Shown: positions 32,502-40,433 of the stretch, piece by piece
Layout: every line of letters starts with the position of its first letter
How positions within the stretch are numbered: the first letter of the stretch is position 1
Assembly: GCA_028768525.1 (NCBI GenBank)
Contig: CP054837.1
Span: forward strand, 4,832,001 to 4,896,000
DNA from: Desulfobacter sp.
Lineage (GTDB): Bacteria; Desulfobacterota; Desulfobacteria; Desulfobacterales; Desulfobacteraceae
Reading direction: 5' to 3'
DNA: 64,000 nt
Program-made: the position numbers and the translations under genes
The notes under the pieces: generated by a model
What the model was told of the DNA's origin: nothing
What the model saw: the letters and a program-made list of their open reading frames with translations, nothing else
The model's database searches: none

Positions 32502-34718
32502 TTATACCGGGAGCTCAATGATGAACTTGGCTCCCCTGGGCTGGTTGTCCTGAACCCTGATGACCCCGTTGTGGTCGGAGATGATGGAATTTACAATGGC
32601 AAGGCCCAGTCCCATGCCGGATTTCTTGGTTGAAAAATAGGGTTCGAATAGTTTTGTTTTTTCCTTGTCCGAAATGCCCTTGCCCGTATCGGCTATTTCA
32701 ATGCGGACGATTTTGAGGATCCCGTCAAAGGAGAGGTCTATGACAATACAGCCCTTTTTGTTCATGGCGTAGACCGCATTGTCAATGAGGTTGATAAAGG
32801 CCTGCTTCATGTGCTGGTGGTCCAGCTTCAGGGTGGGGATATCTTCCCCGAACCGGGTCTGGATGTCCACGTCGGGCAGCCCCTCCCGGTACAGGGCGAT
32901 GGTTTCCAGAATGATATTGTCAATACGGGCCGAGGCAAAGCTGGTGTCCGGAAATTTGGCAAAGGCGGAGAACTGGTTGACCAGGTTCCGGATCAGGTCC
33001 ACATGCTCCACAATGGTATCGGCGCAGCCGGTGAATATCTCATCGTTGATCTCTTTGCCGTATTTGCGTTTGAGGCGCTGGGCCGACAGCTTGATGGGGG
33101 TCAGCGGGTTCTTTACCTCGTGGGCGATGCGCCGTGCCACCTCCCGCCAGGCCACCATGCGCTGGGCCTTTTCAAGTTCGGTGACATCGTCGAATACCAT
33201 CACCGCCCCCAGGTTGTGTCCCGCGTCGTCCATGAGGGTGGTGTAGTGGAGGGAAAAGTGTTTGGGCACCCCGGATACCGAGGCCGATACCGGCACCTCA
33301 ATGACCCTTGCCCCCTGGGAGGCCTGGTCGTAAATCTTGTCCGCCAGCTTAAGGTAGTCGTCGGAAAGAACCTCCTTGAAATTTTTATTCAGAATGTTCG
33401 CGCTGTCCACATCCAGCATGGATTCGGCGGCTTTGTTGATGGTGGTGATCACGCCGCGGTTGTCAATGGAGATAACACCGGCGGAGATATTTTTAAGTAC
33501 AATTTCAATGTATTGCCGGCTTTTTTCCAGCTCTGTGTTCTGTTGCTTGAGCATTTCCCCGGACAGGGCAATCTGTTCACGTCCGGCGGCCAGCTGCCGG
33601 GTCATGGAGTTAAAGGAGTGGATGAGGGTGCCGATCTCGTCATCGGTTTTAAAATCAATCTGGTATTCCAGGTCGCCGTCGGTGATGCGCTGGGTGCCTT
33701 CTGCAAATTTCATGATGGGAATGGTAATGGATTTTGCAATCTGGAATCCGAACCAGATGGCGCAGAACACCACCAGGAGGGCCACAATGGACAGGGCGAT
33801 ATAGTAGGAAATCTGAGCCGGTTTCTTGGTCAGCTTGAGCTGCTGGTACTCCTCCACTCCCTTTAGGATGGACTTGAGGTTTTCCGACAGGTCCGGGGAG
33901 ACCAGGGTGGTGATCACGATGAATCCCTTGGCTTCGGCGGGGGGCGCTCCAAAGGGAATGGCGGATACCGTCCGGAGAAATTCTCCGCCCTCAATGGTCT
34001 GGTATACCGTGCTGCTGGTTTTACCGTCCGGAATCCGGGTCAGGTCCGTGGTGGTGAGCAGTCCGAAATACATGGCCTCCAGTTCATTGGCCAGGGAGAG
34101 GCTCACCCGTTTTGCGTCCGGGGTGTAGACCTCAACGGCGTTCCGGTTGAAGGCCCGCTGGATTACCTGGGTGTACCGGGTCAGTTTTTCCTGATTCTCC
34201 GGGGCAAGAAGATCCCGGGAATCTATCTGAAAGGCGCCGCGTTTGGCAAAGAAGGCGTTTTTATCCTCAATATATTCATAGAGTTTCTGCCCCACAGCCA
34301 GGGAGGCGTCCAGGGTTTTTTCCACCGGGGCATTGAACCAGAAGGCAATGGAGGTGGAAATAAACTGGATGGAAAAGATAAAGAGCACGGTGGTGGGCAG
34401 CAGGGCCAGGACAATGAAGGCAAAGGTCAGCCGGGTCTTGATCTTGGAGCCCAGGATATTGTTTTTCTTTTCATAGTAAAGCTTGGCCAGGTTCCGGAAG
34501 ACCAAAAGCAGCAGGCTCAGCAGCAGAAGCAGGTTGATGTTGATCAGGGTGAACATCAGCACGGTGGAGGACAGCGGAAAATCCGTCCCGAAGGGGGTGA
34601 TCCGGGTCTCCACCACAGTGAGGGCGCAGACCACCAGCAGGATTGCCAGGATAAGGATCCCTTCTTTTTTGCGCTTGGACTTGTCCTGTCTTATTTGCTG
34701 TGCCTGGTCGGTCATCAT
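32502..34718 (-). CDS. ntrY: NtrY-like membrane sensor histidine kinase
   Basis: 738-residue inner-membrane kinase with the NtrY plan: transmembrane helices at about 20-37, 52-75 and 96-120, an extracytoplasmic segment to about 300, a fourth helix at about 303-326, then HAMP (about 328-380), PAS (about 400-510), HisKA with His533 in RIAHEVKNPLTPIKLSA and HATPase_c with NLIDNAVYAM, DTGKGI and GMGLGLAI. The family senses nitrogen or redox/envelope state in different bacteria. Position after lpxC and DUF4390 suggests an envelope link here, by inference. The response regulator follows 21 bases downstream. Confidence 0.92.
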   Translation of the reverse strand: MMTDQAQQIRQDKSKRKKEGILILAILLVVCALTVVETRITPFGTDFPLSSTVLMFTLININLLLLLSLLLLVFRNLAKLYYEKKNNILGSKIKTRLTFAFIVLALLPTTVLFIFSIQFISTSIAFWFNAPVEKTLDASLAVGQKLYEYIEDKNAFFAKRGAFQIDSRDLLAPENQEKLTRYTQVIQRAFNRNAVEVYTPDAKRVSLSLANELEAMYFGLLTTTDLTRIPDGKTSSTVYQTIEGGEFLRTVSAIPFGAPPAEAKGFIVITTLVSPDLSENLKSILKGVEEYQQLKLTKKPAQISYYIALSIVALLVVFCAIWFGFQIAKSITIPIMKFAEGTQRITDGDLEYQIDFKTDDEIGTLIHSFNSMTRQLAAGREQIALSGEMLKQQNTELEKSRQYIEIVLKNISAGVISIDNRGVITTINKAAESMLDVDSANILNKNFKEVLSDDYLKLADKIYDQASQGARVIEVPVSASVSGVPKHFSLHYTTLMDDAGHNLGAVMVFDDVTELEKAQRMVAWREVARRIAHEVKNPLTPIKLSAQRLKRKYGKEINDEIFTGCADTIVEHVDLIRNLVNQFSAFAKFPDTSFASARIDNIILETIALYREGLPDVDIQTRFGEDIPTLKLDHQHMKQAFINLIDNAVYAMNKKGCIVIDLSFDGILKIVRIEIADTGKGISDKEKTKLFEPYFSTKKSGMGLGLAIVNSIISDHNGVIRVQDNQPRGAKFIIELPV

Positions 34719-34790
34719 GCTTAGGGTTGTTGTGCTCTAATTATGGCCCGGAAATTATTGGGCAATATGTGTAATATAGGGTAAACCAGG

Positions 34791-35381
34791 TTAATAGGTG
34801 AAGTTGATCACGTACCAGTCGGTTTCAAAATCCCAGAAAGAGACGAAAAATAGAATGTAGTGAAGGGAGAGGGGCAGGGTGACCTTTTCAAGTTCCGCCT
34901 TGATTCTGATCTGGTATTTATCCCCTTTGACAATTTGGGCCAGGGGGATGACCTTGAGGTTATCCACCTCTGTCATCCAGGTTTTGGCTTCTTCAAAGGA
35001 TTTGGTGATCAGCGGAGCCTCTTTTTTCCAGGGCCGGGTTACGGTGTATTCCTCTTTCAGCGAGTTGTACTTGACGGTGGACTGTATCTGAACATCTGCA
35101 ATTTTTTTATCAAAGAGGGAGCTTGTTGTTTTATACAGGCTCACATAGAAATTGAAAGTGGTGGGAATACCGTTTTTAACGGCTTCAACGGTTTTTTCCT
35201 TGAAGGCGTTTTCCACTTCAAAATAGGTCAGCAGATCGTCCCGGGTGTTGGCCAGCTTGATATTGGACAATACCGGATTGATGTCCGCAAAAATGCGCCC
35301 GGGAGTCATCATGTTGAAGCAGATAACGGCAACCAGGAGAATATAGTATTTTTTGATCCCGCCCTTCACTAGCATAGTCAT
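34791..35381 (-). CDS. DUF4390-family exported protein
   Basis: 196-residue protein with an N-terminal hydrophobic segment (YYILLVAVICFNMM) that may be a signal peptide or anchor, followed by a beta-rich domain. The sequence FNFYVSLYKTTSSLFDKKIADVQIQSTVKYNSLKEEYTV (split) and the C-terminal FVSFWDFETDWYVINFTY match what I know of DUF4390 proteins, which occur next to ntrY in proteobacteria. Function is unknown. I start at the ATG at 35381, four bases after the lpxC stop; the frame extends upstream into lpxC without a ribosome site. Confidence 0.72.
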   Translation of the reverse strand: MTMLVKGGIKKYYILLVAVICFNMMTPGRIFADINPVLSNIKLANTRDDLLTYFEVENAFKEKTVEAVKNGIPTTFNFYVSLYKTTSSLFDKKIADVQIQSTVKYNSLKEEYTVTRPWKKEAPLITKSFEEAKTWMTEVDNLKVIPLAQIVKGDKYQIRIKAELEKVTLPLSLHYILFFVSFWDFETDWYVINFTY

Positions 35382-35385
35382 ATAA

Positions 35386-36261
35386 TCAGCTTCGTTTTGC
35401 AGGGCCTGTTTCCCAGGCCTCTTTTTCATCAAGGAATTTTTTTATGAACAAGTGGTTCAGGGTGTGGCCGGATTTGTGTGTGATGATATGTCCCTGGATG
35501 GGCATTCCCAGCAGAGAAAAATCACCCAGGCTGTCCAGAATTTTGTGCCGGACAAATTCATCCCGGTACCGTAGTCCGCCTTCGTTCAAAATTTTATCAT
35601 TGTCGATAATAATGGCGTTGTCAAGACTTCCCCCCTTGCCCAGGCTGAATCTTTTGAGCATTTCGATGTCTTTAATGAAGCCGAATGTGCGCGCACGGCT
35701 GATTTCCGCCTCAAAATTATTTTTGGCCCGGTCGAATACCAGCTCCTGAAAACCGATGAGGGGGTGGTCGAAATCAATGGAACAGGAAATCTTAAAACAG
35801 GGCTCTGGAAGGATTTTGACAAATTTATCGCCGTCTGTGACCTCAATGGGCTTTTTTATAATGATGAAATGTTTGGGAAGGGATTGCTCCACAATGCCTG
35901 CGGCGGACAGGGCCTGGGTAAACTCCCAGGCCGATCCGTCCATGATGGGCATTTCATAGTCGTCCATTTCCACCAGGGCATTGTCGATGCCGAGGCCGGC
36001 AAAACTTGCCATGAGGTGTTCAATGGTGGAGACAATGGTACCGTCGCTGGTCCCCAGCACCGTTGCCAGGCTGGTGTCCACCACCAGCTTGAACAATGCC
36101 GGAATGTCCTGGGTACCGGGCTGGTCCACCCGCCGGAATTTGATGCCGTGGTTTTCCCGGGCCGGTTTAATGGTGAGATTGTTTTTTTTCCCGGAGTGGA
36201 CTCCTGTGCCGGAGAGGGCCACATTGGTTGCTATGGTGCGCTGGTTATAAAATTCAGTCAT
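35386..36261 (-). CDS. lpxC: UDP-3-O-acyl-N-acetylglucosamine deacetylase LpxC
   Basis: 291-residue zinc enzyme for the first committed step of lipid A synthesis. Zinc ligands are His82 in STIEHLMAS and His239 and Asp243 in FVRHKILDSLGD; the catalytic His is His266 in HKSGHTLNH. GTGVHSGKK near the N-terminus is the usual first motif. Length fits the single-domain enzyme (about 300). It heads the DUF4390-ntrY-ntrX-rsmD-coaD run on the minus strand and diverges from comM across 190 bases. Its presence shows that the cell makes an LPS outer membrane. Confidence 0.96.
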   Translation of the reverse strand: MTEFYNQRTIATNVALSGTGVHSGKKNNLTIKPARENHGIKFRRVDQPGTQDIPALFKLVVDTSLATVLGTSDGTIVSTIEHLMASFAGLGIDNALVEMDDYEMPIMDGSAWEFTQALSAAGIVEQSLPKHFIIIKKPIEVTDGDKFVKILPEPCFKISCSIDFDHPLIGFQELVFDRAKNNFEAEISRARTFGFIKDIEMLKRFSLGKGGSLDNAIIIDNDKILNEGGLRYRDEFVRHKILDSLGDFSLLGMPIQGHIITHKSGHTLNHLFIKKFLDEKEAWETGPAKRS

Positions 36262-36451
36262 TATATTTATTTTTGTTCCACAAAAGCGTATTCAAAAAGT
36301 GGGGTATATATATCTGATTTTAATATACAACGCAAAACAAATGAGAAAAATCTTTGGTTTGCTAGGAATTTCTGGTAGATAAAAAGTGAGTCATTTCTGA
36401 TAAGTTTCGGTTTAGATTAAAGCAGTTATCTTCTACCTTTTTAGGTGAAAC

Positions 36452-37987
36452 ATGATCTCAAAAATGTATTCCTCCGCCGTCCGGGGCATCGACGCCATTG
36501 TGGTGGAAGTGGAGGTGGATATCTCCTTTGGCATGCCTGTGTTCCAGATGGTCGGCCTGGCTGAAACGGCGGTGCGGGAGAGTCGTGAACGGGTGAGATC
36601 CGCCGTCCAGAATGCGGGATACTCTTTTCCCATGGACCGTGTGGTGGTCAACCTGGCCCCCGCGGATGTTAAAAAAGAAGGCACCGGGCTGGACCTGCCC
36701 GTGGCCCTGGGCATCCTCTGCGCCTCGGGGCTTTTTAGCCAGCAGGCCTCAGAGAATTGGATCATGGCCGGAGAGCTGTCCCTGGACGGGCGCCTGAAGC
36801 CGGTGAAGGCGGCCCTCCCCTTTGCACTGGCGGCAAGGGACAACGGGTTTAAAGGGATAATCCTGCCCGAGGAAAACGGAGCTGAAGCCGCCCTGGTCAA
36901 GGATATTGAGGTGATGGGGGTATCCCATCTTTCCCAGGTGGTGGAATTCCTTGCAGGCCGGACACCGATCGTGCCGGCAGTCCCGGAGCCGGGCGGTCTA
37001 TCTCCGGCGCATTGGGAGGGTCCGGCAGCGGATTTCGCCCATGTCCGGGGCCAGGCCCATGTAAAGCGGGCCCTGGAAGTGGGCGCCGCAGGCAATCACC
37101 ACATCCTGATGGACGGCCCTGCCGGATCGGGCAAGAGCATGATGGCCAAATGCCTGCCCGGCATCCTGCCCCTGCCCACCTTTGAAGAAGCCATGGAAAC
37201 CGCCCGGATTTATTCCATCACCGGTGCGGAACCGGGCCGTGCCCTCATGGAGCGGCCTTTCCGCTCTCCCCACCATTCCATTTCCGATGCGGGGCTTGTG
37301 GGCGGCGGAACAGGCCCGGTCCCCGGGGAAATCAGCCTGGCCCACAACGGGGTGCTTTTTCTGGATGAGCTGCCTGAATTCCGGCGCAACGCCCTGGAGG
37401 TGCTGCGGCAGCCCCTTGAAGAGGGACGGATCACCCTGGCCCGGGCCAAGGCCAAGGCCACTTATCCCTGCCGGTTTATGCTGGTCGGCGCAATGAATCC
37501 CTGTATCTGCGGCAATTTCACCAACCCGGCCGCCGCCTGTACCTGCACCCCGGCCCAGATCCGGAGGTACCGCTCAAAAGTCTCCGGCCCCCTTTTGGAC
37601 CGGATGGATATCCAGGTGGAAGTGCCCCGGCTTTCCTATGATGAATTGACCCGGATGGACCCTGAAGAATCCTCCGCCGCGATCAGGGAACGGGTGGTGG
37701 CCGCAAGGGAACTCCAGCAGAAAAGATTCAACAGGACAGCCCCCTGTTACAGTAACGCCCAGATGGGACCGGAACAGATACGGGAATATTGCGGCCTTGA
37801 ACCGGACTCAGAAACCATCCTGCGCCGGGCCGTAGACCGACTTAACCTGTCGGCCAGGGCCTGGGCCTCAATATTAAAAGTTGCCCGGACCATTGCAGAC
37901 CTGGCCCACGAGGCCAGGATCCTGAGGGCCCATATTCTGGAAGCGGTTCAATATCGGAATTTTGAGCGGAAAGATGGGATGCCGTGA
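36452..37987 (+). CDS. comM: YifB/ComM-family Mg-chelatase-like AAA+ ATPase
   Basis: 511-residue protein of the YifB/ComM family, a hexameric helicase that aids branch migration during natural transformation. The N-terminal Lon-like S5 fold begins with VVEVEVDISFGMPVFQMVGLAETAVRES (split by family spacing); the AAA+ core has Walker A GPAGSGKSMM and Walker B GVLFLDELPEF; the Mg_chelatase_C domain ends the protein (NLSARAWASILKVARTIADL). A Cys cluster CICGNF..CTCTP lies in the expected place. Together with the pilMNOPQ operon it hints at possible DNA uptake, though no comEA or comEC is in this window. Confidence 0.93.
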   Translation: MISKMYSSAVRGIDAIVVEVEVDISFGMPVFQMVGLAETAVRESRERVRSAVQNAGYSFPMDRVVVNLAPADVKKEGTGLDLPVALGILCASGLFSQQASENWIMAGELSLDGRLKPVKAALPFALAARDNGFKGIILPEENGAEAALVKDIEVMGVSHLSQVVEFLAGRTPIVPAVPEPGGLSPAHWEGPAADFAHVRGQAHVKRALEVGAAGNHHILMDGPAGSGKSMMAKCLPGILPLPTFEEAMETARIYSITGAEPGRALMERPFRSPHHSISDAGLVGGGTGPVPGEISLAHNGVLFLDELPEFRRNALEVLRQPLEEGRITLARAKAKATYPCRFMLVGAMNPCICGNFTNPAAACTCTPAQIRRYRSKVSGPLLDRMDIQVEVPRLSYDELTRMDPEESSAAIRERVVAARELQQKRFNRTAPCYSNAQMGPEQIREYCGLEPDSETILRRAVDRLNLSARAWASILKVARTIADLAHEARILRAHILEAVQYRNFERKDGMP

Positions 37988-38101
37988 CCTCTTTTACAGG
38001 AAGGTATAATCTTTACGGTTGCTTTTTTGGGCAACGGGTGATTACAATTTAAAAAACAGCCTGACACCGTTAAAGCAATAGAACCATAGGAGCAAAGACG
38101 A

Positions 38102-38926
38102 TTGCCGCTCTATCATTCCTCATTTTTATTACAAGTGGCTGAAAAGAAAATCACCAATGCCTATTTTAAGGGCATCGGCCTGTGCCTCTGCTTCCTGCTG
38201 ATGGTTCTGAGTATGGGAGAATGCGCAACCCTAAAGGTCATATGCGATGAATGGCCGCCTTATCAGATTCTTGAAAACGGACACGTCACCGGGTTCAGCA
38301 CAGAAGTTGTCAAAATGGTTTTCGACGAAATGAAAATCGATATTGGGACGATTTCCGCCTATCCTTGGAAACGGGCGATGGTCATGCTGGAAAAAAGTCG
38401 GGCCGATGCCCTTTTTTCAGCCAATTTCACCATGGAGAGAACCGCTTTCGCTTTCTATGCCAAGGAGCCCATCATCTGTTCCTCCTGGGTGGTATGGGGC
38501 CGGAAGCAAGATCATTTAAAATTCAACTCCTTTGACGATTTTATGGGGAAAAGAATTGGTGTGGTAAGGGGATATAGCTATACCCCTGAATTCTGGTCTT
38601 TTGTCAAAAAGCATGGGCTTTATCACGAAGTCGTGAATGATGAGATGAATTTTAGAAAATTAAATGCCGGGCGGGTGGATTTTATTGTGGCTGAATTGGG
38701 GAACGGGCGTTACATTTCCCGGACACTGGGGCTGGATGACAAAATCATACCGTTTCTATCCCCCCCTATAAAAACGGATTGTCTGTTTATCATTTTCAAT
38801 AAAGCGCGTGTAAACCGAACTTTGGTTGACAAATTCTCTGCAGAATTAAAAAAAGTGAAACAGGGATCGCTTTACAAGTACCTGCATTATCTGAATTTGG
38901 GTTTCTGGCCTGCTGGCAAAGACTAA
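38102..38926 (+). CDS. Periplasmic solute-binding protein, family 3 (SBP_bac_3)
   Basis: 274-residue exported binding protein. A long N-terminal tail leads to a hydrophobic signal core (GLCLCFLLMVLSM) with cleavage likely after GECA. The mature part starts TLKVICDEWPPYQILENGHVTGFSTEVVKMVF, the usual opening of family 3 proteins for amino acids or similar ligands, and continues with RADALFSANFTMERTAFAFY. The start codon is TTG at 38102, backed by AGGAG at 38088-38092; no ATG lies in a useful place upstream. No permease or ATPase adjoins it, so it is an orphan and may serve sensing or an unlinked transporter. Confidence 0.82.
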   Translation: MPLYHSSFLLQVAEKKITNAYFKGIGLCLCFLLMVLSMGECATLKVICDEWPPYQILENGHVTGFSTEVVKMVFDEMKIDIGTISAYPWKRAMVMLEKSRADALFSANFTMERTAFAFYAKEPIICSSWVVWGRKQDHLKFNSFDDFMGKRIGVVRGYSYTPEFWSFVKKHGLYHEVVNDEMNFRKLNAGRVDFIVAELGNGRYISRTLGLDDKIIPFLSPPIKTDCLFIIFNKARVNRTLVDKFSAELKKVKQGSLYKYLHYLNLGFWPAGKD

Positions 38927-38982
38927 GATGATTTCAGGCGCCGGGATGATTTTCATGGACCGATTCTTTGCCCTTCCCAAGG

Positions 38983-39010
38983 TTTACATTTGGATTTAAG
39001 CACTTATAAT
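38983..39010 (+). promoter_or_regulatory. Candidate sigma-70 promoter of hslO
   Basis: TTTACA (38983-38988) and a perfect TATAAT (39005-39010) are separated by 16 bases. The -10 lies 45 bases before the hslO ATG at 39055. Confidence 0.6.
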
Positions 39011-39054
39011 AGATCGGCACCTGAAATTTAAGAAACCGAAATTTGAGAAAGAAA

Positions 39055-39978
39055 ATGATAAAAAAAGATATATTCGATCATGATGTAAAGGCCCAGTTCA
39101 AAGCTTCCGCCAAGGACCGGCTTCACCGGTTTATGATGGCCGATGACCAGATAAAAGGGGCGGTGGTCCATGCCACCCGTATGGTCAGGGAAATGCAGGC
39201 CAACCACGGACTCGGCCCCCTTGAAACCCTGATTCTGGGCCAGGCGTATATTGCCGGCATATTGGTGTGTTCCGGCCTGAAGGGCAATTCCCGGGTGTCT
39301 GTGAACATTCAATGCTCCGGTCCCGTCAAGGGCCTGGACGTTGAAGCCAATACCTTTGGAGAGGTCCGTGGCTATCTAAAGGCAAATCCCATTGAAGTTA
39401 AGAAACCCGAGCAGGTCAAACGTCTTTCATCCCTATACGGTGCGGGCTTTATCACCGTAACCAAATATCTGGATGATGCCAGTGTCCCCTATTCGGGCCA
39501 GATCGCCCTGGTCCACGGCTCCATTGCCGAAGACCTGGCAGAATACTTCCTCCAGTCCGAACAGATCCCCACGGGATTCAAGCTTTCCATCGCCTTTGAT
39601 GAGAATGAAAAGGTTATCGGCGCCGGGGGAATTTTTCTCCAGGCCCTGCCCGGGGTGGATCCGGACAAGGTGGCCGAGGCCGAGCGGTTGATTCAGTCCG
39701 TTGATTTACTGGGCCAGGCCTTTGCCGAGGAACAGACACCGGAATCCGTAATAAAAAAGGCGTTCAAGGACCTTGGCCCCCGGTTCCTGGACAGCAACCG
39801 GGTGGAATTTTACTGCCGGTGCAATAAGGAGCGTATGGAAGGCTACCTGCAGGGACTGGCCGAGGATGACCGGAAAGATATCCGTCAGAACGGCCCCTTC
39901 CCCCTTGAAACCCGGTGCCACCACTGCAACTCCGTCTACCGGTTCTCCAAAGGCGAGTTGGAAACTTTGCTGGCCTAA
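39055..39978 (+). CDS. hslO: Redox-regulated chaperone Hsp33
   Basis: 307-residue holdase chaperone that is activated when oxidation releases zinc from its C-terminal four-Cys centre. The Cys motifs are CRC near residue 260 and CHHC near residue 290, the CxC plus CxxC pattern of the family. Earlier motifs include IKGAVVHATRMV, LSSLYGAGFITVTKYL and ALVHGSIAEDLAEYFLQSEQIPT (split). I start at the ATG at 39055, preceded by GAGAAAG; a TTG four codons upstream is also in frame. A sigma-70-like promoter lies just upstream. In an anaerobe this is a sensible oxidative-stress gene. Confidence 0.94.
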   Translation: MIKKDIFDHDVKAQFKASAKDRLHRFMMADDQIKGAVVHATRMVREMQANHGLGPLETLILGQAYIAGILVCSGLKGNSRVSVNIQCSGPVKGLDVEANTFGEVRGYLKANPIEVKKPEQVKRLSSLYGAGFITVTKYLDDASVPYSGQIALVHGSIAEDLAEYFLQSEQIPTGFKLSIAFDENEKVIGAGGIFLQALPGVDPDKVAEAERLIQSVDLLGQAFAEEQTPESVIKKAFKDLGPRFLDSNRVEFYCRCNKERMEGYLQGLAEDDRKDIRQNGPFPLETRCHHCNSVYRFSKGELETLLA

Positions 39979-40079
39979 TCCGCTTTTTTCTTGCAATCCC
40001 CTTTGATTTTATTTTAGATTTAGAGTTTGAATTTAAAAGATTAAGAAAATTTAACTATTAAGATTGAAAGGCAAGGATC

Positions 40080-40391
40080 ATGTGTAACCATTGCAGTGAT
40101 CATTCACATCACCATCATCATCACGACCACCCTGAAATTGTCCAGCTCATGCCGGTACAGAACAACCTCTATGCCGTGTACCAGACCGAAACGCCCCTGG
40201 AGTTCAGCGTGGAAGCAGGTAAAAACGGCATCAGCATCGTGCCGGTGCTGTTCATGGGGCTGATCCGCCTGGGGGACAAAACCATGGTGGAAGGGTTTTT
40301 TGCTTCCAGTTCCGTCAATTCATGCGAAGAGACTGAGGGATTCAGGGGCTATGCCTCTTCCCTGGCCCATGCAGAAAAATTATACGCCTAA
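40080..40391 (+). CDS. Small His-rich protein of unknown function
   Basis: 103-residue protein that I do not recognise. The N-terminus is MCNHCSDHSHHHHHHDHPE: a CxxC plus nine His, a likely Zn, Ni or Cu ligand cluster. No signal peptide or membrane helix precedes it, so it should be cytoplasmic. The rest contains LYAVYQTETPLEFSVEAGK and a hydrophobic strand ISIVPVLFMGLIRLG. AAGG precedes the start. It lies 42 bases before iorA on the same strand, so it may be co-transcribed. A role in metal delivery or storage for the iron-sulfur enzyme is possible but speculative. Confidence 0.7.
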   Translation: MCNHCSDHSHHHHHHDHPEIVQLMPVQNNLYAVYQTETPLEFSVEAGKNGISIVPVLFMGLIRLGDKTMVEGFFASSSVNSCEETEGFRGYASSLAHAEKLYA

Positions 40392-40433
40392 GCTGCGGGA
40401 CACCCAACGCAGACCAGCCAATAAGGAGCGCAC

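Noticed and set aside
32811..33866. Open frame of about 350 codons antisense to ntrY.
   Set aside because: Lies wholly within a gene with complete kinase motifs; the Gly/Val/His-rich translation is typical of the shadow of a GC-rich gene.
38018..38035. GTTGC/GCAAC hairpin after comM as a terminator.
   Set aside because: Only a 5-bp stem and no T run after it; the T run lies in the loop.
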